A stretch of 64,000 bases of DNA. Origin: Saprospiraceae bacterium (GTDB taxonomy: Bacteria > Bacteroidota > Bacteroidia > Chitinophagales > Saprospiraceae). Each line of letters starts with the position of its first letter. Position 1 is the first letter of the stretch. Position numbers and translations under genes: made by a program. The notes under the pieces were generated by a model that had not been told where the DNA came from, ran no database searches, and saw only the letters and a program-made list of their open reading frames with translations. Shown here one piece after another: positions 55,145 to 64,000 of the stretch. The stretch is from positions 62,001 to 126,000 of the forward strand of contig JAHDHQ010000008.1 of NCBI GenBank assembly GCA_020631235.1, in the 5' to 3' direction.

Positions 55145-55903
55145 ATGAAGACTATACTCATTGATGATGAAATGAATAGCTTAGAAATTATGGAATATGA
55201 TCTCAAGCAATTAAATGAAAACATTGAAGTTGTTGCTGCATGTACCAATCCAGTAGAAGGTTTAAAGGCGATCAACAATCTGAAACCAGAGCTAATCATG
55301 TTAGACATTGAAATGCCTAATTTAAATGGATTTGAGCTACTGGATTTGTTGCCAAACTTGGATCACTATAAAATTATTTTTGTAACTGCGTATAACCAGT
55401 ATGCCATCAAAGCATTCCAATATTTAGCCATAGATTATCTTTTAAAACCAGTGACTAAGGAAGCATTAAGCATGGCTATAAATTTAGCAAAAAGGACGTC
55501 TAGAAGACTGGATAAGAATGAGTTAGATATCCTAAAATCTAGTGTTTCTTCACATGAAAGAAATACTGAAATGTTAGTTGTTTCTACAAGCGACGGGTAC
55601 AAACAAATGAAAATAAAGGATATCGTCAGGTGCCAATCAACAAGCAACTACACCGAGATTTACTTAAAGGATGAACCAAAAATATTAATCTCCAAGACCT
55701 TAAAGTATTTTGATGAAATGTTAGTCCCAATGGGTTTTCTGAGAGTACATCAATCACACCTCATTCAAGCCGACTGCATTGACAGTTACCATAAAAATGA
55801 TGGTGGCTTTATAAAAATGAAAGATGGAGCAACAATCAGTGTTTCTAGGGCAAAAAAGAATTTTGTTCAAGACTATTTTAAGCATTTGAGTATTAATCAA
55901 TAA
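55145..55903 (+). CDS. LytTR-family response regulator
   Basis: 252 residues. Receiver domain with acidic pair Asp7/Asp8, phospho-acceptor Asp54 in LIMLDIEMPN, conserved Thr in IFVTAYN and Lys in YLLKPVT. A LytTR DNA-binding domain (about 145-245) carries IKDIVRCQSTSNYTEIYL, LKYFDEMLV and FLRVHQSHLI. It should bind direct repeats in target promoters when phosphorylated by a LytS-type kinase. Its stop overlaps the convergent kinase gene by 11 bp, and it follows the propeller sensor and T9SS cargo genes. Confidence 0.92.
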   Translation: MKTILIDDEMNSLEIMEYDLKQLNENIEVVAACTNPVEGLKAINNLKPELIMLDIEMPNLNGFELLDLLPNLDHYKIIFVTAYNQYAIKAFQYLAIDYLLKPVTKEALSMAINLAKRTSRRLDKNELDILKSSVSSHERNTEMLVVSTSDGYKQMKIKDIVRCQSTSNYTEIYLKDEPKILISKTLKYFDEMLVPMGFLRVHQSHLIQADCIDSYHKNDGGFIKMKDGATISVSRAKKNFVQDYFKHLSINQ

Positions 55904-57842
55904 ACTGATCTTTCTTCAATTTGGGCAATTTTAAAACTACTTTGGTGCCTTCTTTACCTTGATCTTTTTTATGCAAAATGGTATAAGTAAAGGCTTCATC
56001 GTAAAAGGTTCGTATCGCTTGTAGCCTTTCGTCTGTTATCCTTGTCCCCAAGGAAATATGACTTGACTTCGGGGACAAAGAATCCTTGGGGAAGCCGACT
56101 CCATTATCATCTATTTCGCAAATAATATAATTCGATTCGCTATCAATATAATTGATTTCGAGACGTCGTTCTCCTTTTGTTTTTTTTGATAAACCATGCC
56201 ATATTGCATTTTCTACGAAAGGCTGGATGAGCATAGGAGGTATCAGAATGGAAGAAAAATCAGCTGTCAAATCATAATTTACAGTGTAATGTAGACTATT
56301 CCCTAAACGCTTGTTTTCAAGTGCGCAATAGTGTTTAATCCATTGAATATTATCGCTGAGCGGGATCATCTCTTTGCTAGAATTTTCGAGTACTTTTCTA
56401 ATAAGCACTGAAAACTCACTGAGATAATCTATGGCTGCTTGTTGATCATTCCGAATAAAAAATGATTTAATAGAGTTTAAGCTATTAAAAATAAAATGAG
56501 GATTCATTTGCGATCGCAACATCTCCATTTGGGATTTGGAAAGCGCTATTTCTTTAGTTCTTTCAATGTTTACAAGCTGTTCCTCTTTCATTTTTTTCCA
56601 TCGTTTAAAACGTATAAAAAAGTAAAGGCTGACAAGACTTATCAGGATGATTACAGCTAATAATATAAGTTGGTTTCTATTTGACTTTGAATTTAAAAGT
56701 ATACTTTCCTTTTCCAATTTATGGATGCGTGCTGCGCTTTCTTCTGCTTCTTTAGATTTCATTTCTCCATATTCCACCACACCATTTAAGCTATCTCTGA
56801 TACTATTGGCCTCTTCCATGAGTTCTAGTGAGGCTTTATATTTTCCTTGCTGTTTGAGTAAGGATGATTTATGTTCTATGATATCAGCAAGGAGGGCTGA
56901 GTTTGGTCGCGCAAATTGTAAAGCTTGATGTATAAACAGCATAGCAGAATCTATATTTTCTTGTGCTATTATTTGCGATTTGTTCAGATAAGCATATGAT
57001 TTTAATTTTATGTTCTCATGCAGTTTGGCGACCCGAATACTTTTATCGATGTATAGATTTGCAGAATCCAAGACATTGAGTTTATTATAGGCCTTGGCTA
57101 AAAACATGAAAGCGGGTCCTATCTCAGACTCTGAGTTATGAGCTTTATCTTCTAGAAGAGTAAGCTTTGCATACTTAATAGTAGAGTCTATCTGGTTTTC
57201 TGTTTCATAGAAAGCACATAAGTTTAGGTACATATAGGATATGTTGTCCTGACAATCGAATGTTGTCTTTGTGGCAATCGCGTCTTTGATATGTCTGGCT
57301 GTTTCTTCTTCATTGCCAAATGATTTATACAATTTGGCGATGTTGTGTGTCATGGTTGCCATTTGACAATAATCTTCCAGGTTTTCATAGATTCTTTGAG
57401 ATTTTTTAAAATAATCTAATGATTCTAATTCTCTCCCTTCATATAAAATACCTATTCCAAAAAGATTGTATAATCTGGCAAGTTCTGATGAGCCCAGTGA
57501 AGTATCTATAACCGATAATCCTTTTTGAGCATAATATTTTACCGAATCATATCTTGATAAAGTGACCAGGTTAATATTTCCATGGATAATGTAAGATCTA
57601 ACTACAGATAAGGTGTCATGGTTTTTTTGTCCAATGTTGGATAAAATAGAAGCATATTTAAAGGATTTATCTACTTCTCCTCTAGGTAATTGGATGGCTA
57701 AATCCCATGCATTCTTTAACACACAACTGTCCGTATTGCATGGGAACTCTAAGCCCTTTAAAGCGGTAGTATCAGATGAGAATCCAAACCCATAAACTCC
57801 AAAAGTGCTTAAGCAAAATAGGAAAACGTAAGCAAACTTCAT
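55893..57842 (-). CDS. TPR-containing LytS-type sensor histidine kinase
   Basis: 649 residues. Signal peptide (AYVFLFCLSTFGVYGFG), tetratricopeptide-like helices (about 50-350: LYNLFGIGILYEGRELESLDYF, AYNKLNVLDSANLYIDKSI), a coiled-coil and a transmembrane helix (LILLAVIILISLVSLYFFI, about 393-411). The His_kinase domain has MNPHFIFNSLNSIKSFFI, and an intact HATPase shows VENAIWHGL and DNGVGFP. It is the obvious partner for the LytTR regulator that it meets tail-to-tail, in contrast with the eroded kinase upstream. Confidence 0.9.
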   Translation of the reverse strand: MKFAYVFLFCLSTFGVYGFGFSSDTTALKGLEFPCNTDSCVLKNAWDLAIQLPRGEVDKSFKYASILSNIGQKNHDTLSVVRSYIIHGNINLVTLSRYDSVKYYAQKGLSVIDTSLGSSELARLYNLFGIGILYEGRELESLDYFKKSQRIYENLEDYCQMATMTHNIAKLYKSFGNEEETARHIKDAIATKTTFDCQDNISYMYLNLCAFYETENQIDSTIKYAKLTLLEDKAHNSESEIGPAFMFLAKAYNKLNVLDSANLYIDKSIRVAKLHENIKLKSYAYLNKSQIIAQENIDSAMLFIHQALQFARPNSALLADIIEHKSSLLKQQGKYKASLELMEEANSIRDSLNGVVEYGEMKSKEAEESAARIHKLEKESILLNSKSNRNQLILLAVIILISLVSLYFFIRFKRWKKMKEEQLVNIERTKEIALSKSQMEMLRSQMNPHFIFNSLNSIKSFFIRNDQQAAIDYLSEFSVLIRKVLENSSKEMIPLSDNIQWIKHYCALENKRLGNSLHYTVNYDLTADFSSILIPPMLIQPFVENAIWHGLSKKTKGERRLEINYIDSESNYIICEIDDNGVGFPKDSLSPKSSHISLGTRITDERLQAIRTFYDEAFTYTILHKKDQGKEGTKVVLKLPKLKKDQFID

Positions 57843-58146
57843 AAAATATAAATGTAGGGTTTTTACGTGAATTCACCGTGTACAAATGGTGTCATCTTGC
57901 ATTTACTCATCCTTGTTTTTGAGACTAAACCTGCAATATAAATGATCCAACTGTGGGTTAAAATCCACATTCCAGATAAAGACTACATTAAAATGTTTAA
58001 CAAACTAGCCGAATCCTAAATTAAACTGACCACTTAATCATCCTACCGAATAAAATTGCCTACTCAGTGATAAGTTTGAGGTATTCATTTAAAGTAATAG
58101 CTGATCAAGCTAAATAAAAATTTTAACCTTAAAAATCATACCTATC
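57843..58146. promoter_or_regulatory. Divergent intergenic region with -7 box for the collagen-like gene
   Basis: TAAGTTTG (58071-58078) matches TAnnTTTG completely and would give a leader of about 65 nt for the gene at 58147; no TTG lies at the usual spacing. A small dyad TGTGG (57952-57956) / CCACA (57965-57969) lies mid-gap. No ORF of note. Confidence 0.38.
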
Positions 58147-61100
58147 ATGAAGCATTTAGTCACCATTTTGATCATTTTGATGAGTTGGAATATTTCAGCA
58201 CAGATTGCACCTCAAGGTTTTAATTACCAAGGAGTTGCCAGAGATGTAGATAATCAAGCCTTCGTTAATCAGTCGATAAGCATTCAAATATCTTTAGTGG
58301 ATTATGTAGAAGGGCTTACTGCTTATGTGGAGCGTCATGAAGTCACTACTTCTGATTTAGGAGTATTCAGTTTGGTTATTGGTGAAGGTGATGTGATGGA
58401 AGGAGATTTTTCTAATATAGATTGGGGAGCAGGCGAATTTTATATCAGAACAGAGATAGATATAGATGGCGGAACTGATTTTGTTTTAGTGGGAGAAAGT
58501 AAATTATTTGCGGTTCCCTATGCTCTTTACGCCATTAATGGACAAGCAGGACCGACGGGACCAGAAGGACCGCAAGGGATACAAGGCGAACCAGGCCCAG
58601 TAGGACCACAAGGAGAACAAGGATTAACAGGTCCGCAAGGAGAAACCGGACCAATTGGTCCACAAGGTGTTCCAGGTCCCGAAGGGCCTAAAGGAGATCA
58701 AGGAACAGGCATTAATGTTGTCGGATCAGTCGCTGATGTTAGTGAACTACCCACTATGGGATCTATTGGTGACTTGTATATAAGTCAAGACGATGGTCAT
58801 GGTCACGTTTGGAATGGGACAGGTTTTGATGATATAGGTGAAATTAAAGGACCCAAAGGAGATGCAGGTCCCAAAGGGGACGAAGGCGAACAAGGGCCTC
58901 AAGGTCCGCAAGGAGAAATAGGTAGTCAAGGCCCAAAAGGTGACAAAGGCGATCAAGGTGAGCCAGGTATTCAAGGCATCCAAGGTCCACAAGGCCTACA
59001 AGGAGAGGCTGGAATTGCAGGTGAAATGGGAATACAAGGAGAGCAAGGAGAGAAAGGAGAAACAGGTGATCCAGGTCCACAAGGCGAACCAGGACCTATC
59101 GGCCCTCAAGGACCAGCAGGATCGTATGTAGAAGGTGCAGGTATCGACATCACAGGAAATGTCATCGCAGCAAACGATATATCTGATAGTAATGAAATAC
59201 AATCTTTACAACTAAGCGGCACAACATTAAGTTTGTCAGACGGTGGAACTGTTGATCTTGCTGAATTAAGCAATGGATTAGCATTACCTTTTTATGGGGA
59301 AAATGATGAAAATGAAACTGCTTTTCATATTCATAGCGATGCGGGTCCAAATAATTATACACTTGCTGGGACCAGCGGGATAGAAATCGACGAAATAGAG
59401 ATCAGTACAGCAGGTGTTATGGGAGCTAGTGCCCACGGCCACGGAATATTAGGCGTTTCTACGCATGATGAAAGTGCAGGAATTATGGGCGTAGCTGATG
59501 AAGATATGAGTAAGGGAGTTATTGGCTCTAGTGTACATGGTGTTGGGGCTCATTTCTTTACCTCGGAAATAGGTGTTGCTGCCTTGACAACAGGTACAGG
59601 TAAAGTGGGATTTGGTACTACTAACCCTTTAGAAAAAGTCGAAATTCAAGACAGTGATAACACGACGCTTTCTCTGAATGGTATACAAAGCAATGGACAA
59701 GCAAATCTTACATTTAAAGGATCTTTAGAAAGTGGGATATTACAATCTTATGGAATCTCTTCGAATTTCGAAAATGCCGAAGAAAGTAGCTTTTCCATCA
59801 AACATCAGGAACAGGCGATAGGTATTGACAATGAAAACGATTTATACACCATTTCTGGATTTGACACTGGAGTCGGTGGGCCTCATATTTTTAATCATCG
59901 ATGGAATGGTTTTGCTTATATGGATCGAATTCTAGCTATAGAAGGAAGAGAGGATAATTATACAAATCTACAATTTTACCCCAGTAACCATGACGGCATA
60001 GCAAGGATAATGAATTGGGAGTCAAGCTACAATATAGAAGACGAAATCCATGAAATGTCATTGTCCAATGTATCCTATGATACGACTTCAGGGATACCTT
60101 ATTACGAACCGATAGATATGTATTCGGCTAAACGGTATCCAGCTGGTAATCAACATGATTTTACTGGAAGAGTAAGCATTAATGGCAATGACAACGAATT
60201 TGCATCTGGAGCAGCATTTGACCTAGAATTTAAGCATGAAAGTGCAAAACATTCTATTGCCTATGAGACCTATAAAAATGGAGATAACAAACCTATTCAT
60301 ACTATAGGAGAGTTTATTGTGAACAATGATGCGGGAGGTGCCTACTACAATGGACTCTATCAAGTAATATCAGATCCCACCGCATCTAGTTCAGGTATAG
60401 GCGGTATTCATTGGCATCATGGAAATATGCAAACAAATTCTATAATGGTTACCGACTATGCATTTTCGGAAGACAGCGGTAATGATGCAAAAATAAACGT
60501 CCTGTGCGAAGAGGGTAGTTTTTTTGCAGGACTCCACATTGATAATAATTCAGACCTCATAGCATCTGCATTAATTCACAATGAATCAGGAAATGCTATC
60601 GAAACTTTGGGGAACTTGGTCGTAACATCGAATAATGCTTCAAGTCAGGACCCAATCATATCCATCAACAGCAATAGTAGTGTCGGCGCAAAAATGAGCT
60701 TTAATAATAATATTAATCAAGCACATTGGAATATAAACACTGGCATGCTTGACGGGTTGGATGGTTCTAATGCATCATATGTAGATTTTCGTTTTGAAAA
60801 CAATAGTGTAGAAAGGACAACCTTAAGCCTTTTGGGTAATGGAAATGTAGGCGTCGGAGTGATTGACCCAGTGGAGCGATTGGAAGTAAATGGTGGTGCT
60901 CGAATCAATAATTTAATAAGATTTGGTATAGCCGGATCAAGTAATTTGCCTAATGTTGGTCATCTAAATGGAACTACAACTAGAAGCTTAGTATTAAACT
61001 CAGGTGGAGCAGGAATCTCGCAAAATATTGTAATGCTAGATTCAGGAAACACAAGTAATAACGGATTGCAACCTTTTGGTTCTGTGAATTTAGGTACGTC

Positions 61101-61464
61101 GGTAAATCGATGGAACACCATTTGGTCTAAAAATCCACTTAACAGTTCTTCAGACAAAAAACTCAAAAAGAACATACAACCCATCACGAGCTCTCTAGAA
61201 AAAGTGTTGCAAATGAAACCTGTTTCCTATCAATGGAAAGAAGGAAATGATCAAAGCATACATATAGGATTCATAGCCCAAGAAATGGAAACAATAATTC
61301 CAGAAATAGTGCAGGCACCAAAACAAACTAAAAATATATCAGGAGAAATGGAAGAATCCTATTACTCCATGTCTTACAGTGAACTCATACCTGTTCTAAC
61401 TCAAGCTATCCAGGAGCTCAATGAAGAAATATTGTTGCTCAAAGAAGAACTAGCTAAAAAATAA
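58147..61464 (+). CDS. Collagen-like fibre protein with C-terminal S74 intramolecular chaperone
   Basis: 1,105 residues. Signal peptide ([18 protein letters not shown]), then an N-terminal domain common in Bacteroidota surface proteins ([17 protein letters not shown] to [10 protein letters not shown]). A collagen Gly-x-y block follows (about 134-187), then a short inserted module ([14 protein letters not shown] to [10 protein letters not shown]), and a second collagen block (to about 327). A long beta-rich shaft is next. The end is a peptidase S74 domain with [11 protein letters not shown] (Ser1002-Asp1003 at the expected self-cleavage site), GFIAQEME and a coiled-coil tail. S74 domains trimerise fibres and then cut themselves off, so a secreted trimeric fibre is inferred. 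Confidence 0.88.
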   Translation: MKHLVTILIILMSWNISAQIAPQGFNYQGVARDVDNQAFVNQSISIQISLVDYVEGLTAYVERHEVTTSDLGVFSLVIGEGDVMEGDFSNIDWGAGEFYIRTEIDIDGGTDFVLVGESKLFAVPYALYAINGQAGPTGPEGPQGIQGEPGPVGPQGEQGLTGPQGETGPIGPQGVPGPEGPKGDQGTGINVVGSVADVSELPTMGSIGDLYISQDDGHGHVWNGTGFDDIGEIKGPKGDAGPKGDEGEQGPQGPQGEIGSQGPKGDKGDQGEPGIQGIQGPQGLQGEAGIAGEMGIQGEQGEKGETGDPGPQGEPGPIGPQGPAGSYVEGAGIDITGNVIAANDISDSNEIQSLQLSGTTLSLSDGGTVDLAELSNGLALPFYGENDENETAFHIHSDAGPNNYTLAGTSGIEIDEIEISTAGVMGASAHGHGILGVSTHDESAGIMGVADEDMSKGVIGSSVHGVGAHFFTSEIGVAALTTGTGKVGFGTTNPLEKVEIQDSDNTTLSLNGIQSNGQANLTFKGSLESGILQSYGISSNFENAEESSFSIKHQEQAIGIDNENDLYTISGFDTGVGGPHIFNHRWNGFAYMDRILAIEGREDNYTNLQFYPSNHDGIARIMNWESSYNIEDEIHEMSLSNVSYDTTSGIPYYEPIDMYSAKRYPAGNQHDFTGRVSINGNDNEFASGAAFDLEFKHESAKHSIAYETYKNGDNKPIHTIGEFIVNNDAGGAYYNGLYQVISDPTASSSGIGGIHWHHGNMQTNSIMVTDYAFSEDSGNDAKINVLCEEGSFFAGLHIDNNSDLIASALIHNESGNAIETLGNLVVTSNNASSQDPIISINSNSSVGAKMSFNNNINQAHWNINTGMLDGLDGSNASYVDFRFENNSVERTTLSLLGNGNVGVGVIDPVERLEVNGGARINNLIRFGIAGSSNLPNVGHLNGTTTRSLVLNSGGAGISQNIVMLDSGNTSNNGLQPFGSVNLGTSVNRWNTIWSKNPLNSSSDKKLKKNIQPITSSLEKVLQMKPVSYQWKEGNDQSIHIGFIAQEMETIIPEIVQAPKQTKNISGEMEESYYSMSYSELIPVLTQAIQELNEEILLLKEELAKK

Positions 61465-61507
61465 AAAAACTCGAATCGAAAATTTATAAAAATAAAAACA
61501 TACCATT

Positions 61508-61984
61508 ATGAACCTTGCTAATAGCTTTTTACTCATTGCGAGCATTATACTTATAGCTTGTACAACAAACAATCATCAAGCATCAGATGACAGAAATGAT
61601 TTTTTGCGACTAGATAATCAAGTGTATACGATAAATAGCTATACAGCCACACCGGATGTTATTAATGGTACCGACAATTGGACGATGACCTTTTTTGCAG
61701 ACGACGAGGAGAATAGCGAAACGATCATTACAGGGGCTGTTTTTTATAACCCTGAGTTGGATGGTGCACACTTTCATGTTTCTTTAAATAGTTCAGGGAG
61801 TCTTAAGCATTATGTTTCTATCTGTGATCCTGATGCACCTGATTATGAAGCATATTTAATAAATCCAAATTTAAGATTGTCAATCAACGACTCTTTTGTG
61901 GATGAGACCTTCGAGGTTTGTTATGTAAATGCTCAGGGTCATCTTGAAGGTCCCTTTGAAGCCGTATTAAGTATAAATCATTAA
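61508..61984 (+). CDS. Small lipoprotein of unknown function
   Basis: 158 residues with a lipoprotein signal peptide ending IIAC (Cys18). The mature domain is beta-rich (YTINSYTATPDVINGTDNWTM, ETIITGAVFYNP, HFHVSLNSSGSLKHYVSICDP) with two Cys that could pair (ICDP and VCYVN). Family not recognised. It lies 43 bp after the collagen/S74 gene and 35 bp before the glycosidase-like gene on the same strand, so the three are probably one operon. Confidence 0.65.
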   Translation: MNLANSFLLIASIILIACTTNNHQASDDRNDFLRLDNQVYTINSYTATPDVINGTDNWTMTFFADDEENSETIITGAVFYNPELDGAHFHVSLNSSGSLKHYVSICDPDAPDYEAYLINPNLRLSINDSFVDETFEVCYVNAQGHLEGPFEAVLSINH

Positions 61985-62019
61985 GTCATAAATAAACCTA
62001 TTACCGCAAAGTAAATTCA

Positions 62020-63858
62020 ATGGATATGAAACCTATATTTCGTTCGCTATTTTGCCTTTTCTTTTTAATCATTTTTGCCGTGATTGATGGTATAAGTCAA
62101 GATGATTGCCCAATGCAAGTGGGAACCAATTTTGACATTATCGGTGCTTGTGGAGTTCACAAAGATTTAAAGATATCCTCCACATCATTTTTTACTCGTA
62201 ATGAAATATACTTAGAAGATGGCAATGATTGGGATTCTGGTTTAGCAGAAACAATGGATCAAGATGAGGCAGGTTATCCTTTGGAGGTTCCTTTTAGCCA
62301 TCCAGTTACAGGAGAAAATCAAATAGTGGCATTTACTGTCGGTGGATACCAACAAAATTACGAACCTGGAGACTACGTGATGCTATATGATGGAGAAGGT
62401 AGCTTTCAATTCGCTAATTGGACGGATCAAACGGTGACTTTAGTCGAACCAGGAAGAATAGAATTTACTATTAATGGTGTGGACGAAAACGGCATCCATA
62501 TCGAAATGATGAGCTCTGTATTAGGAAATCATGTGAGCAATATTAGGATAGTTAGAACCATCTATGAAGACGATTACGAATCAAATCCTTTTCTTCCACA
62601 ATTTGAGGAAAAAGCAGAGCCATTTGTAGCTTACCGATTTATGGATTGGATGTATACAAATCACACGACAGTCAGCGAATGGGAAGATAGAACTAAACCC
62701 AATTTTCATACTCAAGAAGATGATCAAAAAGGAGCATCATGGGAGTTGATCATAGAATTATGCAACCATTTTGACATAGACCCTTGGATAAATGTTCCAC
62801 ATGAAGCAAATACTGAATACATTGATTCGATGGCCAGCTTATTTTACAACGAACTAGATACTAATCTGACCATTTATTTAGAATATTCTAATGAATGTTG
62901 GAATTGGATTTTCGAACAGACATACTGGCTAGATAGCGTACCTCCGTTTGCAGGCAACATTGGCAGAAATTATGGCTATTATGCTAATCAAGTATTTACA
63001 CGATGGGATAGTATTTTTAGTGGCCAAGAAAATCGCACAAAAATGGTTTTAGCCGGGCATGATTATTTTGTGTTAGATGCCCTAGATTATACAGATGAAG
63101 AAGCTACCACTCACTTGGTTGATCTTGTTTCTTACCCTGGTTATGTTGCGCTAAATGAGGATAATTACGATACATTAAACGCTTATGGCAGCAATGCCAC
63201 TGCCGAACAGGTCTTAGCCATGCTAAACGAAAATAAAAGCACTGATTTTTATTGGATGAATGAATTTAAAACGATTGTTTCTGATGTATATGAAAAAGAT
63301 TTTGTGATGTATGAGGGTGGTCAACACATTACACCTGAATGGTTTGGACTAGATACATCTTATAATCAAGCATTGTATGATGCACAGGTGCATCCGGGTA
63401 TGTATTCGTTTTATCAAGACATGCTTCATTACTACAAGGACACTTTAGGTGTTACTTTGTTTATGAATTTTACATTAAGTTCCTTGCAAGAAAATCCGTT
63501 TGGAAGTTGGGGATTACTGGATAACATTTTCTTGGAATCTCCATGGCCAGTAAAATATCAAGCAGTTATTGACTTTATCGATAACTGTGGACCAGTAGTG
63601 GATGCTCATATCGAAGCAGACACGTCAGACATAACCATCAGCCCTAATCCTACAGAAGATTATTTCTATATAAATGGCTTGTTAGGAAACTATACGATCC
63701 ATATTATAGATGCTGCAGGCAACATTTACCAAAACTTAACAAACTCTGCTTCTACCATAGGAGTTAACATAGATACATTACCTGCAGGAATGTATTTTGT
63801 AGTCATCCAACACAATGACCATTCGGCTGTTTGTACGCAAAAGATCATCAAAATGTAA
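62020..63858 (+). CDS. Secreted clan GH-A-like protein with T9SS type A domain
   Basis: 612 residues. Signal peptide (IFRSLFCLFFLIIFAVIDGISQ) and an N-terminal beta domain. A TIM-barrel-like region then carries FMDWMYTNHTTVSEWEDR, ASWELIIELCNHFDIDPWINVPH and YLEYSNECWNW. The Asn291-Glu292 pair is in the place of the GH-A acid/base, and Glu432 in VMYEGGQH fits a nucleophile on a late strand. I infer a retaining glycoside hydrolase-like fold; databases often call relatives cellulose-binding proteins, so the substrate is uncertain. The C-terminus ISPNPTEDYFYI... to CTQKIIKM is a type A sorting domain. About 140 AT-rich bases without a gene follow to the window end. Confidence 0.78.
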   Translation: MDMKPIFRSLFCLFFLIIFAVIDGISQDDCPMQVGTNFDIIGACGVHKDLKISSTSFFTRNEIYLEDGNDWDSGLAETMDQDEAGYPLEVPFSHPVTGENQIVAFTVGGYQQNYEPGDYVMLYDGEGSFQFANWTDQTVTLVEPGRIEFTINGVDENGIHIEMMSSVLGNHVSNIRIVRTIYEDDYESNPFLPQFEEKAEPFVAYRFMDWMYTNHTTVSEWEDRTKPNFHTQEDDQKGASWELIIELCNHFDIDPWINVPHEANTEYIDSMASLFYNELDTNLTIYLEYSNECWNWIFEQTYWLDSVPPFAGNIGRNYGYYANQVFTRWDSIFSGQENRTKMVLAGHDYFVLDALDYTDEEATTHLVDLVSYPGYVALNEDNYDTLNAYGSNATAEQVLAMLNENKSTDFYWMNEFKTIVSDVYEKDFVMYEGGQHITPEWFGLDTSYNQALYDAQVHPGMYSFYQDMLHYYKDTLGVTLFMNFTLSSLQENPFGSWGLLDNIFLESPWPVKYQAVIDFIDNCGPVVDAHIEADTSDITISPNPTEDYFYINGLLGNYTIHIIDAAGNIYQNLTNSASTIGVNIDTLPAGMYFVVIQHNDHSAVCTQKIIKM

Positions 63859-64000
63859 GATCTAAACCGATAAAATTATAAATACAAATACACACATTTG
63901 TAAGCCTACATTTGGCATCGTTTTCTCGTTGATAAATACGTAAATATTTGTATTTGAGAAATTATTGAATCATAATACATTAAAATATTTTATAATATAA

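Noticed and set aside
58747-59202. Several overlapping minus- and plus-strand ORFs in the collagen-like region
   Set aside because: They mirror the Gly-x-y codon repeats of the real gene and have leucine-rich or lysine-rich biased translations.
58147-61464. S74 tail-spike domain as evidence of a prophage
   Set aside because: The protein has a signal peptide and a Bacteroidota surface-type N-terminus, and no other phage gene is present.

Overview
The window looks like a chromosomal segment of a marine or sediment Bacteroidota, most probably a Saprospiraceae-like lineage. The evidence is AT-rich DNA and several type IX secretion (T9SS) C-terminal sorting domains of types A and B. It also has -7 promoter boxes of the Bacteroidota form TAnnTTTG, weak or absent Shine-Dalgarno sequences, the DUF1800/DUF1501 gene pair, the futalosine menaquinone route (mqnC), and LytS/LytTR signalling with a Y_Y_Y propeller sensor. 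I saw no rRNA, tRNA, CRISPR array, insertion sequence or convincing prophage.

Layout. 1-4.9 kb (minus strand): mqnC, a purine nucleoside phosphorylase and uvrA, joined by stop/start overlaps. 5.0-10.4 kb (plus): the rimP-nusA-infB operon with a terminator-like leader hairpin, then a TIGR02757 protein. 10.4-21.8 kb: two tandem giant secreted paralogues (about 1,890 and 1,856 residues) with ~260-residue modules and type B sorting domains. 21.8-29.8 kb: a DUF4783 protein, gpmI, a lipoprotein, the DUF1800/DUF1501 pair, an outer-membrane-like protein and an alpha/beta hydrolase lipoprotein. 29.9-32.1 kb: a self-contained unit for a 29-residue membrane peptide, a SET-domain protein, a DUF1801/YdeI pair and a likely minus-strand small RNA. 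32.1-40.2 kb: an M36 metalloprotease, prfC, a GNAT protein, a VOC protein, an LxGxIP leucine-rich-repeat protein, a 25-residue ORF and a 7-nt tandem repeat.

40.2-44.5 kb (minus): an operon for the lower meta-cleavage pathway (mhpD, mhpF, mhpE) plus an atypical metallo-beta-lactamase-fold protein, then an EF-hand protein. 44.6-51.1 kb: an Omp28-like T9SS cargo, dinB, an FMN alpha-hydroxy-acid oxidase, a TIM-barrel epimerase-like protein, a macro-domain protein and a membrane protein. 51.4-57.8 kb: a signalling locus with a propeller sensor lacking a canonical start codon and carrying a degraded ATP site, a small T9SS cargo, a LytTR response regulator and an intact TPR-LytS kinase. 58.1-63.9 kb: a collagen-like fibre with an S74 self-cleaving chaperone domain, a lipoprotein and a clan GH-A-like secreted enzyme.

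Working together. The left part is core information processing and menaquinone synthesis. Much of the rest is envelope and secretome: T9SS cargo, lipoproteins and extracellular proteases or glycosidases, as expected of a particle-attached polymer degrader. The mhp operon would turn 2-oxopent-4-enoate into pyruvate and acetyl-CoA, but no ring-cleavage gene is visible here. The most unusual items are the paired sensor locus (possible pseudokinase), the nusA-operon leader hairpin, the orphan terminator at 31.7 kb, the Tat-plus-T9SS DUF1501 protein and the two tiny ORFs.
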